A model generated the notes under the pieces. It made no database searches. It worked only from the letters and a program-made list of their open reading frames with translations, and had not been told where the DNA came from. Shown piece after piece: positions 8,632 to 16,940 of a DNA stretch of 64,000 nt. The translations under genes were made by a program, and so were the position numbers. This stretch comes from CALWZE01 sp964645785 (lineage in GTDB: Bacteria; Bacillota; Clostridia; Oscillospirales; Ruminococcaceae), in the NCBI GenBank assembly GCA_964645785.1, contig CAZYAV010000002.1, positions 1 to 64,000 of the forward strand. Reading direction: 5' to 3'. How positions within the stretch are numbered: the first letter of the stretch is position 1; each line of letters starts with the position of its first letter.

Positions 8632-9414
8632 ATGGGAAAGATAATCGCCATAACGAATCAGAAGGGCGGCGTCGGCAAAACGACCACGGCCGTGAATCTG
8701 GCCGCGGCGCTCGGCGCGCTCGGCAAAAAGGTGTTGCTGGTGGATATTGACCCGCAGGGGAACGCCACAAGCGGGTATGGCATCAGCAAGCGGTCGGGCG
8801 GGGGGTCGTCCTACGATCTGTTGACCGGGCAGCGGGAGTTTGACAGCGTCTGCGCCGCGACAAAATACACCAACGTCTCGATGATCCCCGCGCACATCAA
8901 CCTCGCCGGCGCAGAGCTGGAACTTGTCCAGATGAGCCGCCGCGAATACCGGCTGCGCGATGCGCTCGTCGCCAAAAAGCAGGCGTTCGATTTCATCCTG
9001 CTTGACTGCCCGCCCTCGCTTGGGCTGCTCACCCTGAACGGCCTGACCGCCTGCGACACCGTGCTCATTCCGGTGCAGTGCGAGTACTATGCGCTTGAGG
9101 GGCTGTCCCAGCTGATGTCGACCATCCGGCAGGTAAAAAAGCTGTACAACCCCAACATCGAGCTGGAGGGGGTGCTCATTACAATGTATGACTCCCGCAT
9201 CAACATTACCACCCTGGTGGTCAACGAGGTCAAGCGGTTCTTTCCGCAGAAGGTGTACAGCACCGCCATACCGCGCAACGTCCGTGTGTCCGAGGCGCCG
9301 AGTTTCGGCAAGCCGATCAAATATTACGACGCGCACTCCAAAGGCTCAGAGGCATACGATGCCCTGGCCGAGGAAATTCTCGCCCATAACCGGCGGATTG
9401 GGGGGGACGAATAA
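8632..9414 (+). CDS. parA: chromosome-partitioning ATPase ParA/Soj
   Basis: A 260-residue ParA/Soj-type ATPase. The deviant Walker A motif KGGVGKTT starts at residue 11, and DIDPQGN and DCPPSLGLL (Walker B region) follow at the family positions. With ParB and parS it drives origin segregation; Soj also regulates DnaA in Bacillus subtilis. AAAGGAG lies 8 bp before the ATG. The stop overlaps the parB start (TAATG), as in a coupled operon. The gene is on the plus strand and therefore runs toward the origin at about 32 kb, opposite to the usual leading-strand orientation. Confidence 0.97.
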   Translation: MGKIIAITNQKGGVGKTTTAVNLAAALGALGKKVLLVDIDPQGNATSGYGISKRSGGGSSYDLLTGQREFDSVCAATKYTNVSMIPAHINLAGAELELVQMSRREYRLRDALVAKKQAFDFILLDCPPSLGLLTLNGLTACDTVLIPVQCEYYALEGLSQLMSTIRQVKKLYNPNIELEGVLITMYDSRINITTLVVNEVKRFFPQKVYSTAIPRNVRVSEAPSFGKPIKYYDAHSKGSEAYDALAEEILAHNRRIGGDE

Positions 9415-10253
9415 TGGCAATCAACAGCCTGGGCAAGGGGCTGGACGCCTTGTTTCTGGACAACGCGCCGCTTGAGGGGGAATCGGCCAGCGAGCTTCCG
9501 CTCAGCGAAATCGAGCCGGACCGCAGCCAGCCGCGGCAAACCTGGGATGACGATACATTGCAGGAATTGGCCGAGTCGATTGCCCAGCACGGCGTGCTTC
9601 AGCCGATTCTTGTTCGCCCGACGCCGGACGGCCGGTATCAGATTGTGGCGGGGGAGCGCCGCTGGCGGGCGAGCCGCCTGGCCGGCAAAACGGCCATCCC
9701 GGTGATTATCCGCTCGCTGTCCGACCTGGAGGCGATGACCTTTGCGCTGGTCGAGAATCTGCAGCGGGAGGATCTGAACCCGGTGGACGAGGCGCTCGGC
9801 TACAAAAAGCTGATGGAGGTCACTGGCATGACCCAGGAACAGACCGCCCGGCAGGTCGGCCGGTCGCGCTCGGCCGTTGCCAATTCGCTGCGGCTGCTGG
9901 GGCTGCCCCGCGAGGCGCTTGATCTGCTTCGGGAGGAAAAAATCACCACCGGCCACGCCAAGGCGATTCTCGCCATCGCGGACGACGAGCTGCGGGTGCA
10001 GGTTGCACGGCAGGTAGCCGAGACCGGCATGACCGTGCGCCAGGCGGAAAAGCTCTGCGCTAAGCCGCTCAAGCAGGACAGCCTCCCCCTGCCTAAGCCC
10101 AAAAACGCGGTGGCCGGAGAAGTGGAGTTGGCGCTGCAAAACGCGCTCGGGGTCGAGGTCAAGGTCGATTACCGGGACGGGCGGGGAAGCCTGACCCTCA
10201 ACTTCTATTCCAAAGACCAGCTGTTTGAATTCGCGAACAAACTGGGGGGCTGA
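9414..10253 (+). CDS. parB: chromosome-partitioning protein ParB/Spo0J
   Basis: A 279-residue ParB/Spo0J protein. The CTP-binding box GERRWRAS is at residues 80-87, LVENLQREDLNPVDEA follows, then a helix-turn-helix (TQEQTARQVGRSRSAVANSLRLL) that should bind the two parS sites just upstream of parA, and a C-terminal dimerisation domain. Length and motif order are normal. It is co-transcribed with parA, with a 1-bp overlap. Confidence 0.97.
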   Translation: MAINSLGKGLDALFLDNAPLEGESASELPLSEIEPDRSQPRQTWDDDTLQELAESIAQHGVLQPILVRPTPDGRYQIVAGERRWRASRLAGKTAIPVIIRSLSDLEAMTFALVENLQREDLNPVDEALGYKKLMEVTGMTQEQTARQVGRSRSAVANSLRLLGLPREALDLLREEKITTGHAKAILAIADDELRVQVARQVAETGMTVRQAEKLCAKPLKQDSLPLPKPKNAVAGEVELALQNALGVEVKVDYRDGRGSLTLNFYSKDQLFEFANKLGG

Positions 10254-10254
10254 G

Positions 10255-10857
10255 ATGGAACCGATACGGATTCTGCAAAGTCAAAAACGGGTGGTGCAGT
10301 CGCTCCTCTCCTCGCTGTTCGCGTTTGCGCTGTTCGGCGCGCTGATCCTGTTCGATTGGGAAAACACTTTTGCCCTCATACGGGCGCTCGCCGTCGTCTG
10401 CGTCCCGGTTTTCGGGGCGATGAGCATCTATGCGGCCGCGCGGCTGTTCCAGAAAGACCGGCCGCTCATCCTGCTCGATGAGCGGGGACTGTTCGACGAC
10501 AGCTCCCCGTTCGCGGTCGGGCTGATCCGCTGGGAGGAGATCTGCGGCGAGAGCATCATGATGTATAATAATCTCGCCTATCTGCGCGTGGAGGTTGCGC
10601 CGCTTGACGCGGTGATCGGGCGTCTGCCCGCGCTCAGGCGGCTCGCCGTGCGGGCGCGGCTGTGGTTTATGCGCGCACAGGACTATATCCCGGTCAGCAT
10701 CCGCAGCATCGATCTCTTGCCGGACGAGCTTTTGGGCAAGGTAAGCGCCGCCCGGCAGGCCGCGACCGGCAGTGCCGCGCCGCTCAACAGGCGCAAGCCC
10801 GCCGCCCCCGCGCAGGGATCCGGCCGGCCGAGCAGCTTCAATAAATACGACTGCTGA
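10255..10857 (+). CDS. membrane protein, STM3941-like family
   Basis: A 200-residue protein starting one base after the parB stop (TGAGATG), so it belongs to the parAB operon. It has two hydrophobic segments (about residues 15-35 and 40-60) followed by a cytoplasmic part with DRPLILLDERGLFDDSS...IRWEEI, a pattern I associate with STM3941-family proteins of unknown role. A Pro/Ala-rich tail ends it. Related Clostridia often carry a different small membrane protein at this place before serS. The function is unknown. Confidence 0.7.
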   Translation: MEPIRILQSQKRVVQSLLSSLFAFALFGALILFDWENTFALIRALAVVCVPVFGAMSIYAAARLFQKDRPLILLDERGLFDDSSPFAVGLIRWEEICGESIMMYNNLAYLRVEVAPLDAVIGRLPALRRLAVRARLWFMRAQDYIPVSIRSIDLLPDELLGKVSAARQAATGSAAPLNRRKPAAPAQGSGRPSSFNKYDC

Positions 10858-11043
10858 CCCCGCGGCCGGCAGGGAAGGGTGCGCCGCTGCGCGAACCGCG
10901 CACCCACAGCCCGGGCGGTCGACAGCACACGATAGGGACATTCCGCCGGGATGCGGCGCGCAGCCATGCCGCCGGGAATTCCGTTTCCGGAAAAGACAAG
11001 CTTATATTATCAGAAAATAACATTGTTGTTGAGGTGAAAGGAC

Positions 11044-12318
11044 ATGCTGGACATTAAACTGATTCGAGAAAAGCCGGAGGAGATCAAAGAACGCCTGAAG
11101 GTGCGCTGCAAGGACTACGACGCGCAGATCGACGAGATTCTGGAAATCGACCGGGAGCGCCGTGCCCGCATGGGGGAGCTGGATGCGCTGAAGGCGCGCC
11201 AGAACGCGGCGAGCCGGCAGATTCCGCAGATTAAAAAAGAGGGCGGCGACGTCTCCGCGATCATGGCCGAGATGAAGGAGATTGCGGACAAGGTCAAGGC
11301 GGATAACGGCAAGCTCACCGAGCTGGAGGAGCGGCAGCGCGCCGTGCTGCTCTCGGTGCCGAACACGCCGCACAGCTCGGTGCCCTGCGGCGCGGACGAC
11401 CGGGAAAACACCGAGATGCGCCGCTGGGGCGAGCCGAGACAGTTTGATTTTGAGGCGAAGGCGCATTGGGACATCGGCGCGGCGCTGGGCATCCTCGACC
11501 CCGAGCGCGCCGCCAAGGTCACCGGCGCCCGGTTCCATTTTTACAAGGGGCTGGGTGCGCGGCTCGAGCGCGCCATTTATAACTTCTATCTCGACCTGCA
11601 TTCGGGCGAGCATGGCTACACCGAGATTTTCCCGCCTTACATGGCCAACACCGCCTCGATGACCGGAACCGGCCAGCTGCCAAAATTCGCCGAGGATATG
11701 TTCCATGTGGAGAATACCGACTATTACCTGATCCCGACGGCCGAGGTGCCGGTAACCAACTATCACCGGGACGAAATCCTCAGCGTGGATCAGCTGCCGA
11801 TCAAATACTGCGCGTACAGCGCCTGCTTCCGCGGCGAGGCCGGCAGCGCCGGGCGGGATACCCGCGGCCTCATCCGCCAGCACCAGTTCAACAAGGTGGA
11901 ACTGGTAAAATTTGCTAATCCGGAAAACAGCTACGACGAGCTGGAAGCCCTGACCCACGATGCGGAGCACGCCCTGCAGCTGCTCGGCCTGCCCTACCGG
12001 GTGGTGACCCTGTGCGGCGGCGACCTCGGGTTCTCCTCCGCCAAAACCTACGACATCGAGGTCTGGCTGCCCAGCTACGGCCGGTACGCCGAGATTTCCA
12101 GCTGCTCCAACTTCGAGGATTATCAGGCGCGGCGCGCTAACATCCGCTTCCGCGACAGGGACGGCAAGGTCAAACTGGTGCACACCCTCAACGGCTCCGG
12201 CCTTGCGGTGGGCAGAACCACGGCGGCGATTTTGGAAAACTATCAGAACGCCGACGGGTCGGTCACCGTCCCCGAAGTGCTGGTGCCCTATATGGGCGGC
12301 GCAACCGTGATTCGCTGA
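11044..12318 (+). CDS. serS: seryl-tRNA synthetase
   Basis: A 424-residue class II seryl-tRNA synthetase that charges tRNA-Ser with serine. The N-terminal 100 residues form the long antiparallel coiled-coil arm that binds the tRNA variable arm. Motif 2 is seen as FRGEAGSAGRDTRGL and motif 3 as GSGLAVGRTTAAILENYQ. The GAGGTGAAAGG ribosome binding site precedes the ATG. No T-box motif is visible in the 186-bp leader, unlike serS of many Firmicutes. The position after parAB matches the usual clostridial order. Confidence 0.97.
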   Translation: MLDIKLIREKPEEIKERLKVRCKDYDAQIDEILEIDRERRARMGELDALKARQNAASRQIPQIKKEGGDVSAIMAEMKEIADKVKADNGKLTELEERQRAVLLSVPNTPHSSVPCGADDRENTEMRRWGEPRQFDFEAKAHWDIGAALGILDPERAAKVTGARFHFYKGLGARLERAIYNFYLDLHSGEHGYTEIFPPYMANTASMTGTGQLPKFAEDMFHVENTDYYLIPTAEVPVTNYHRDEILSVDQLPIKYCAYSACFRGEAGSAGRDTRGLIRQHQFNKVELVKFANPENSYDELEALTHDAEHALQLLGLPYRVVTLCGGDLGFSSAKTYDIEVWLPSYGRYAEISSCSNFEDYQARRANIRFRDRDGKVKLVHTLNGSGLAVGRTTAAILENYQNADGSVTVPEVLVPYMGGATVIR

Positions 12319-12329
12319 GCGGCAGGCGC

Positions 12330-12363
12330 AGAGCCGGGCGGCATGGCCGCCCGGCTCTTTTTG
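12330..12363 (+). terminator. serS terminator
   Basis: Stem GAGCCGGGCGGC / GCCGCCCGGCTC with a 3-base loop and TTTTTG, 12 bp after serS. Confidence 0.93.
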
Positions 12364-12536
12364 TTCCCCTCGTCCGGCTTCCGCGAGGCGGCAGCTTTTA
12401 TACTATATATAGCCGCCCAAAGCGAAAGCCGCGCCGGGACGGCTGGCAGACAGACGGCGGTTTTCTATTGCATATAGACGACGGCCGCCCGGGCCGCAGG
12501 CAGGGATACAGCGCGCGGCGGCCGGGATAAAAAGAA

Positions 12537-12565
12537 TTGATAATCCTGCGGGAATCCTGTATAAT
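12537..12565 (+). promoter_or_regulatory. sigma-A promoter of the lipoprotein gene
   Basis: TTGATA at 12537 and TATAAT at 12560 are separated by 17 bp, 40 bp upstream of the start codon. This is a close match to the housekeeping consensus. Confidence 0.85.
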
Positions 12566-12604
12566 ATAGGTTCAAAGTATGCGAATCTATCGGAGGGTTG
12601 AATT

Positions 12605-13663
12605 TTGAACCGGTCTAAATGGAGTTTTCTGCTTGCGGCGGTGGCGCTGTGCCTTTGCCTGTCTCTGTTCGCGGGCTGCGGCTATAATCCCGAATCCGTG
12701 ATGACGGTGGACGGGACGCCTGTCAAGGCGGGGCGCTATCTCTATTTTCAGCTGGACGCGGCCTATGCCGCAATTGACCAGTACAGCGACAGTGCGGTGA
12801 TGGACGCCGGCATTTTTGACGTTGAGCTGGACGGGGTGCCCGCGCGGGAGTGGATTGCAAACCGCGCCATGCAGAACTGCCTGGACAGCGTGTATATCGA
12901 CAGTGAGTTTGCGCGCCTCGGGCTGGAGTTTGACTCGTTCAACGAGTATTATGTGGAATACGAGGCGTCGACCGTCTGGAACAGCTACAGCAGCCTGTAT
13001 CTGCGCAACGGCGTTGGGTACGAGACATTCCTGGAGATGCAGAAGCTGCCCTATAAGCAGAGCCAGGTGATTCAGGCGCTGTACGGCGAGGGCGGCGAGC
13101 ACGCGCTGAGCGCAGAGGAAAAGCAGGCCTATTTTGAGGAGAATTATACCCGGATCGACTATATCCAGTTCCCCACAACCGATGCGTCCGGCGGCGCGCT
13201 GAGCACGGCCAGCCAGACCCGCATCCGGGAGATCGCCGGGGAGATGGCGCAGGCCGCAAACGAGACCGAGCTGCGCGCGCTCTATATGCAGCTGTACCCG
13301 GAGGTTCTCACCCTGACCGGGTCGACGGAAACCGTGAGCGGCGAGGCGTTTGACGAGCTGTATCTGGACAATACCCTTGTCAGCACCACGAGCAGCGGGA
13401 TGGACGCGGATTTCATCGCGGAGATTTTTACGGCAAAGGACAACGCCTACCATCTGTTTGAAAAGGACGGCGTCTGCTATCTTTACCGCAGCAACGGCCT
13501 GTCCGAGGCGGACGACATCGCCAATTATGAGCTGGAAATCGTTACCCGCCTGGGCACGGAGCCGTTCACCGCGCTGATGGACGAGGCAACCGCCGCATTC
13601 GACGTGCAGACCGACACCCGCGCGATGAATTACTATTCACAGGATAAAATTGTCTTTGGCTGA
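12605..13663 (+). CDS. foldase-like lipoprotein (SurA/PrsA N-terminal type)
   Basis: A 352-residue exported lipoprotein. The signal peptide (residues 1-24) ends in the lipobox LFAGC, so the mature protein starts at Cys and is anchored outside the membrane. The following VMTVDGTPVKAGRYLYF resembles the N-terminus of PrsA/SurA-type foldases, but no parvulin domain is evident, so isomerase activity is doubtful. TTG 12605 is the start: GGAGGG at 12592-12597 is 7 bp away. It has its own promoter and terminator. Confidence 0.75.
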   Translation: MNRSKWSFLLAAVALCLCLSLFAGCGYNPESVMTVDGTPVKAGRYLYFQLDAAYAAIDQYSDSAVMDAGIFDVELDGVPAREWIANRAMQNCLDSVYIDSEFARLGLEFDSFNEYYVEYEASTVWNSYSSLYLRNGVGYETFLEMQKLPYKQSQVIQALYGEGGEHALSAEEKQAYFEENYTRIDYIQFPTTDASGGALSTASQTRIREIAGEMAQAANETELRALYMQLYPEVLTLTGSTETVSGEAFDELYLDNTLVSTTSSGMDADFIAEIFTAKDNAYHLFEKDGVCYLYRSNGLSEADDIANYELEIVTRLGTEPFTALMDEATAAFDVQTDTRAMNYYSQDKIVFG

Positions 13664-13694
13664 TTCCGGCGCGCCTTTTGCTGCCAATCCGCCT

Positions 13695-13740
13695 AAAGCC
13701 CCGAACACGCCCGGCCGGCAGGCCGTGTTCGGGGCTTTTA
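13695..13740 (+). terminator. terminator of the lipoprotein gene
   Basis: Stem AAGCCCCGAACACG / CGTGTTCGGGGCTT followed by TT, 30 bp after the stop. Confidence 0.9.
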
Positions 13741-13981
13741 TGTTGCATCATGGGCGGGGTATAGACACCGCCGGATCAATTTGAGCGGCGTTTGGCGGCG
13801 GGGCGGATATGCGATTCATCGCAGCGGTATTGCCGGCATATGGCCGGGCGGGCAGGCAAAGACCCCCAGCGCGCGTCGCCCCGAAACCAATCCGGGAATC
13901 GGATGCGCCCCCTCGCCGCGCCGTTTCTTTATGATCGGGCGGCAGCGGTTGGGGAAGAAAAAACAGAACGGAAGCAGCCAG

Positions 13982-14227
13982 ATGGCACATCCAGATCGAA
14001 GCGCAGCCATGACAGCCCACGCGGCGGAGCGGTATCTGCGGGAGATTGGCCTCTCCATCACGAGCGACACCCTGCTGCGGTGTATCGGGGAGGAGAAAAT
14101 CCCCACCGGCTTTGTGGCTGCGGGGAAGAACCGCAGCCCGTTTATTTTCCGGCGATGGCTTGAGGACTGGGCGGAGACCGTGAAACCCAAAGGTGAAAGC
14201 GGAGCGGAGAGGGAAACCGGTCAATGA
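13982..14227 (+). CDS. small excisionase-like HTH protein (orphan)
   Basis: An 81-residue protein from ATG 13982, or 72 residues from ATG 14009. The segment AAERYLREIGLSITSDTLLRCIGEEKIPTGF resembles the winged helix-turn-helix of excisionase/MerR-like proteins of integrative elements, with RRWLEDWAE at the end. No integrase or relaxase lies nearby, so it may be a leftover of a lost element. No strong ribosome binding site is visible, and a longer GC-rich frame extends upstream without support. Confidence 0.4.
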   Translation: MAHPDRSAAMTAHAAERYLREIGLSITSDTLLRCIGEEKIPTGFVAAGKNRSPFIFRRWLEDWAETVKPKGESGAERETGQ

Positions 14228-14476
14228 AACCGGCCAGTAAGGCCGGAAATGCGGGAAACCCTGCGCTGCGCCGGGAGGCGGACAGCCGCAGCACAGGCAG
14301 CCCGTGCGGGGAAAATCGGGCGGCGCCGTATCGCGATACACACCGCCCCGGCGGCGGTTCCCGCTCGGCGCGCGCTCACCGACAAAGCGCGTTCCTGCCC
14401 GGTAAGGGCAGGCGATGCCCAATCGGGAAACAGCTGACAAAATAGACACAGGACAAGGCAGGATGCCGTGCTTTTT

Positions 14477-14560
14477 CCGGCAAAAAGCTGGCAGCGACTG
14501 CGCAGGCGTCGCGAGCGCGTTTACAAGCGAGCAGCGTAGGCGCGGCGTGACTTTTTGCGG
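14477..14560 (-). repeat. interspersed palindromic element, copy 5 (inverted)
   Basis: Bounded by CCGGCAAAAAGC and CTTTTTGCGG. Its reverse complement carries the core GCTCGCTTGTAAACGCGCTC seen in the copies at 348-1190. The similarity to copy 1 extends into the flank (TTGCTCCTCCT and AAAGTCC motifs), so the full element may be about 170 bp. Confidence 0.65.
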
Positions 14561-14752
14561 AGAGGAGGAGCAAGGGAGCGGAGCGGATGGTTTCTTTTCT
14601 GCCAAAGGCAAAAAAGAAACCGGAGCAGAGCGGACTTTGCGACGACGCGGACTTCAACCGGGATTAAACACAAAGTTCAACGATTTTCGCGCGCTGTCGA
14701 TTCGTGCGGCTCCGAATTTGCCGCAGCCGTGCGAATTCGACATGCGTGGCTC

Positions 14753-14790
14753 GGTTGAAAAAATCAACAGGTTCAACACACTTTTCAACA
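14753..14790 (+). promoter_or_regulatory. tripartite TTTTCAACA-type array C
   Basis: AATCAACA at 14762, GTTCAACA at 14771 and TTTTCAACA at 14782 keep the 9- and 11-bp offsets of the other arrays. An inverted box, GGTTGAAAA, sits at 14753-14761. Further TTCAAC motifs occur at about 14652 and 14674. Confidence 0.45.
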
Positions 14791-14835
14791 AAGCCGCCTC
14801 TCCCGGCTTCCCGAAACGCCACCGCCCGCACCCCG

Positions 14836-15282
14836 CTCGCCCCCCACACCCGGGCAGCCATTGCCGCCCGGCTCCCGCGCGCCGCCGACCGGCCGTTTTC
14901 GAGCGGCCTCGCGCGGGGCAGGCCACCCGACCCGCCGCTGCACAATAAACAGCAAGCCCCGGCGGGTTCCTCCCCGCCGGGGCTTGCTTCACTGCCCGGA
15001 ATTTTCCCGGCTGTGTTTGCGTAGTTTCATCTGTATACCCAGGTGCCGCGGTACAGCACGCTGCGGATACGGGACGCTTTTTCAGCGCCCACCTGCTTCG
15101 GTGTACTTCTTCCGCTCTCCGTTCGCTCCCCCGCACCCGGACAGCCATAGCCAACCGGCTCCCGTCTGCCACCGCCTGCCCGTTTTCGCGCGGCCTCGCG
15201 CGGGGACAGGCCGCCCAGCCTGCCGCTGCACAGTAAACAGAGCCCCCGGCGGGAAAACCCGCCGGGGGCTCGCTTTGCCGGG
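14836..15282 (+). repeat. 160-bp direct repeat ending in hairpins, two copies
   Basis: Copies at about 14836-14998 and 15122-15282 share ACCCGG-CAGCCAT, CCGGCTCCCG, GGCCTCGCGCGGGG, CCGCTGCACA-TAAACAG and a terminal hairpin (AAGCCCCGGCGGG/CCCGCCGGGGCTT in one, AGCCCCCGGCGGG/CCCGCCGGGGGCT in the other). They are probably a mobile intergenic repeat carrying a terminator. Confidence 0.75.
15240..15271. terminator. hairpin downstream of the kinase-like gene
   Basis: A perfect 13-bp stem with an AAAA loop, about 100 bp beyond the stop of the minus-strand gene at 15374. A similar hairpin lies at 14953-14987. Confidence 0.6.
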
Positions 15283-15373
15283 CAAAAAATCAGCCGGCAG
15301 GAAAGGATACCGTTATTTTGCCGCGCAGTCTGCGCTTCCCATGCCGCTCCCGCGGCCCGCGCGCCGCCCGCCC

Positions 15374-16471
15374 TCAGCGCGGAATCTCGCAGACGCCGCA
15401 AAGCTCAATATACAGGGAGGAAAAGCGGTCGGTCACATAATTGCTCACCGACGCGCGGAAGCCGGCCGAATTCTCCAGCGCCGTGTCGAAGGAGAGCGCA
15501 ACCGTCGTCCCCTCGCCGTACCGGCTGTTGAGCACAAGCGCCCCGCCGTGGGTCTCGCAAAACAGGGAGGCGATCGTCAGCCCCAGGCCGAGCCCGGGCG
15601 CCTGCCCGCCGTCGGCCGCCGGTTCGGTTGAGAAAAAGGGTCGGGCTGCCAGCGCCACGTTTTCGTCCCGGATCCCGGCGCCCTGATCCCGCACCACAAT
15701 CTGCGCCTTGCCGCCCTGCGACGAAACGCAGACAGCGATGCGGTTATTCTCCCTTGTGTACAGAATCGCGTTGAGCAGGATGTTCATCAGGGCGCGCTCG
15801 CACAGCTTGATGTCCACGCACGCGATGACCGGCGCGTCCTTGACCGTCACCGCGATGTCGATGTGCTGCTTGAGGACGCTCTGCGCCGAAAGGCAGATTG
15901 CCCGCGCCAGCTCGCCGACGTCGCAATTGCGCCTGGACAGCGCAAGCGTGCCCGAAAGGTACCCTGCGTAGAGGGTGACGTTGCTCATCCCGCGCAGAAT
16001 CTGGTAAGAGCTGGAGCGGATGTTGGAGAACATCTGCTCCATTTCAGGGTCGTCGGTGTCAAACGCCTGTTCCACCGCCGCCGCAGACAGATTGAGTTTA
16101 TCCAGGCTGCCGCGCACAAGGCCGGTAAACAGCTCTATGCCGCTCGCCGAAAAGCGCCGGCTCTTTGCGGAGGCGTTCACCGCGTCAAACAGCAGCAGGC
16201 AGCCGCCCTCCACCCGGCTGAGCATCAGACCGGACGGCTCGGCAAACTCGGCGCCCGGCCGCAGATACACCGTCCCCGCGCGCGCAAGGCTCTCCTCATT
16301 TTCCGGCGTGAATACGCATTTCACAAACAGCCCGGTGTTGACAAAGTCAAACGCCGGCTGCTGCGCGGCTTTATTTTTCCAAACCGGCTTTCTCTCCTCG
16401 TCAAAGAGAACGGCCGCGCAGTCCGCCCCGTCGTACAGAAGCGCAACACTGTCGGATATGCTCTGGTTCAT
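15374..16471 (-). CDS. histidine-kinase-like ATPase lacking the phosphoacceptor His
   Basis: A 365-residue soluble protein. Residues about 1-100 resemble a degenerate PAS-like sensor. Residues about 110-175 form a two-helix dimerisation region (IELFTGLVRGSLDKLNLS... then IRSSSYQILRGMSNVTLYAGY). The HATPase domain (about 210-335) has an intact N box (ERALMNILLNAILY), G1 (RDQGAGIRD) and G2 (GLGLGLTIA). Where the H box (HELRTP) is expected I find RGSLDKL, with no histidine. It should therefore bind ATP but not autophosphorylate in the usual way. It may be a phosphatase or a pseudokinase. AAAAGG precedes the ATG weakly, and the upstream region carries three Spo0A-like boxes. Confidence 0.7.
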   Translation of the reverse strand: MNQSISDSVALLYDGADCAAVLFDEERKPVWKNKAAQQPAFDFVNTGLFVKCVFTPENEESLARAGTVYLRPGAEFAEPSGLMLSRVEGGCLLLFDAVNASAKSRRFSASGIELFTGLVRGSLDKLNLSAAAVEQAFDTDDPEMEQMFSNIRSSSYQILRGMSNVTLYAGYLSGTLALSRRNCDVGELARAICLSAQSVLKQHIDIAVTVKDAPVIACVDIKLCERALMNILLNAILYTRENNRIAVCVSSQGGKAQIVVRDQGAGIRDENVALAARPFFSTEPAADGGQAPGLGLGLTIASLFCETHGGALVLNSRYGEGTTVALSFDTALENSAGFRASVSNYVTDRFSSLYIELCGVCEIPR

Positions 16472-16512
16472 AAACGTGACCTTTTACCCTGTTTATTTTA
16501 TACCCTCAATAT

Positions 16513-16548
16513 AGCATAGAATGTCGAATCCTGTCGAGTTTTGTCAAA
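16513..16548 (-). promoter_or_regulatory. triple Spo0A-like operator over a promoter
   Basis: TGTCGAA at 16522, TGTCGAG at 16532 and TGTCAAA at 16542 are direct repeats exactly 10 bp apart, the spacing of tandem Spo0A boxes (consensus TGTCGAA). For the minus-strand gene a TATGCT -10 (complement of 16513-16518) sits just downstream, so the boxes cover the -35 region, as at Spo0A-activated promoters. Confidence 0.65.
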
Positions 16549-16587
16549 AGTAGATTAACTGTATTTTTAATTGCCGAATTTACGAGT

Positions 16588-16616
16588 TGTTGAAAACACG
16601 GTTGAAACTGTTAAAA
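16588..16616 (-). promoter_or_regulatory. tripartite TTTTCAACA-type array B
   Basis: On the minus strand: TTTTAACA, TTTCAACC and TTTTCAACA starting at 16616, 16607 and 16596, offsets 9 and 11 bp. It lies upstream of both the kinase-like gene and the FemAB gene. Confidence 0.5.
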
Positions 16617-16940
16617 CCGGCACAAACTATACTGCATGCGGGCAGTGCTATTGTATGCGCGGCGTTTCTCTTTTACTCACGGTATGCTATAATATTATTT
16701 ACCTTTATTGAACCGCTCGCCCCAACGCGGTTTGCGGCGGCCGGCGAAACCGCCGCCGTCCATTCACGCTGCGCCGCTCATGGGGTATACCAAAAATTGC
16801 GGCCGGAACAGACGCGGCGGCAGCCATGCCGGCGGCGGAAGTTCTGCGCCCTTTTCCGTCCCAGGCTCCGGCATAACGCGGCGGCTCTGCCTCCGCCGGC
16901 CGGAGACCAAATACAGAATATCCGCTGGGAGTTATACAAT

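Larger units (their letters stand above)
14228..15373. other. 1.1-kb repeat-filled intergenic region
   Basis: No supported gene. It contains an inverted copy of the interspersed palindromic element, a TTTTCAACA-type array, and two copies of a 160-bp repeat that end in strong hairpins, one of which probably terminates the minus-strand kinase-like gene. Confidence 0.6.

Noticed and set aside
10858..11043. T-box leader for serS
   Set aside because: No GGGTGGNACCGCG-like sequence, specifier loop or terminator in the 186-bp leader.
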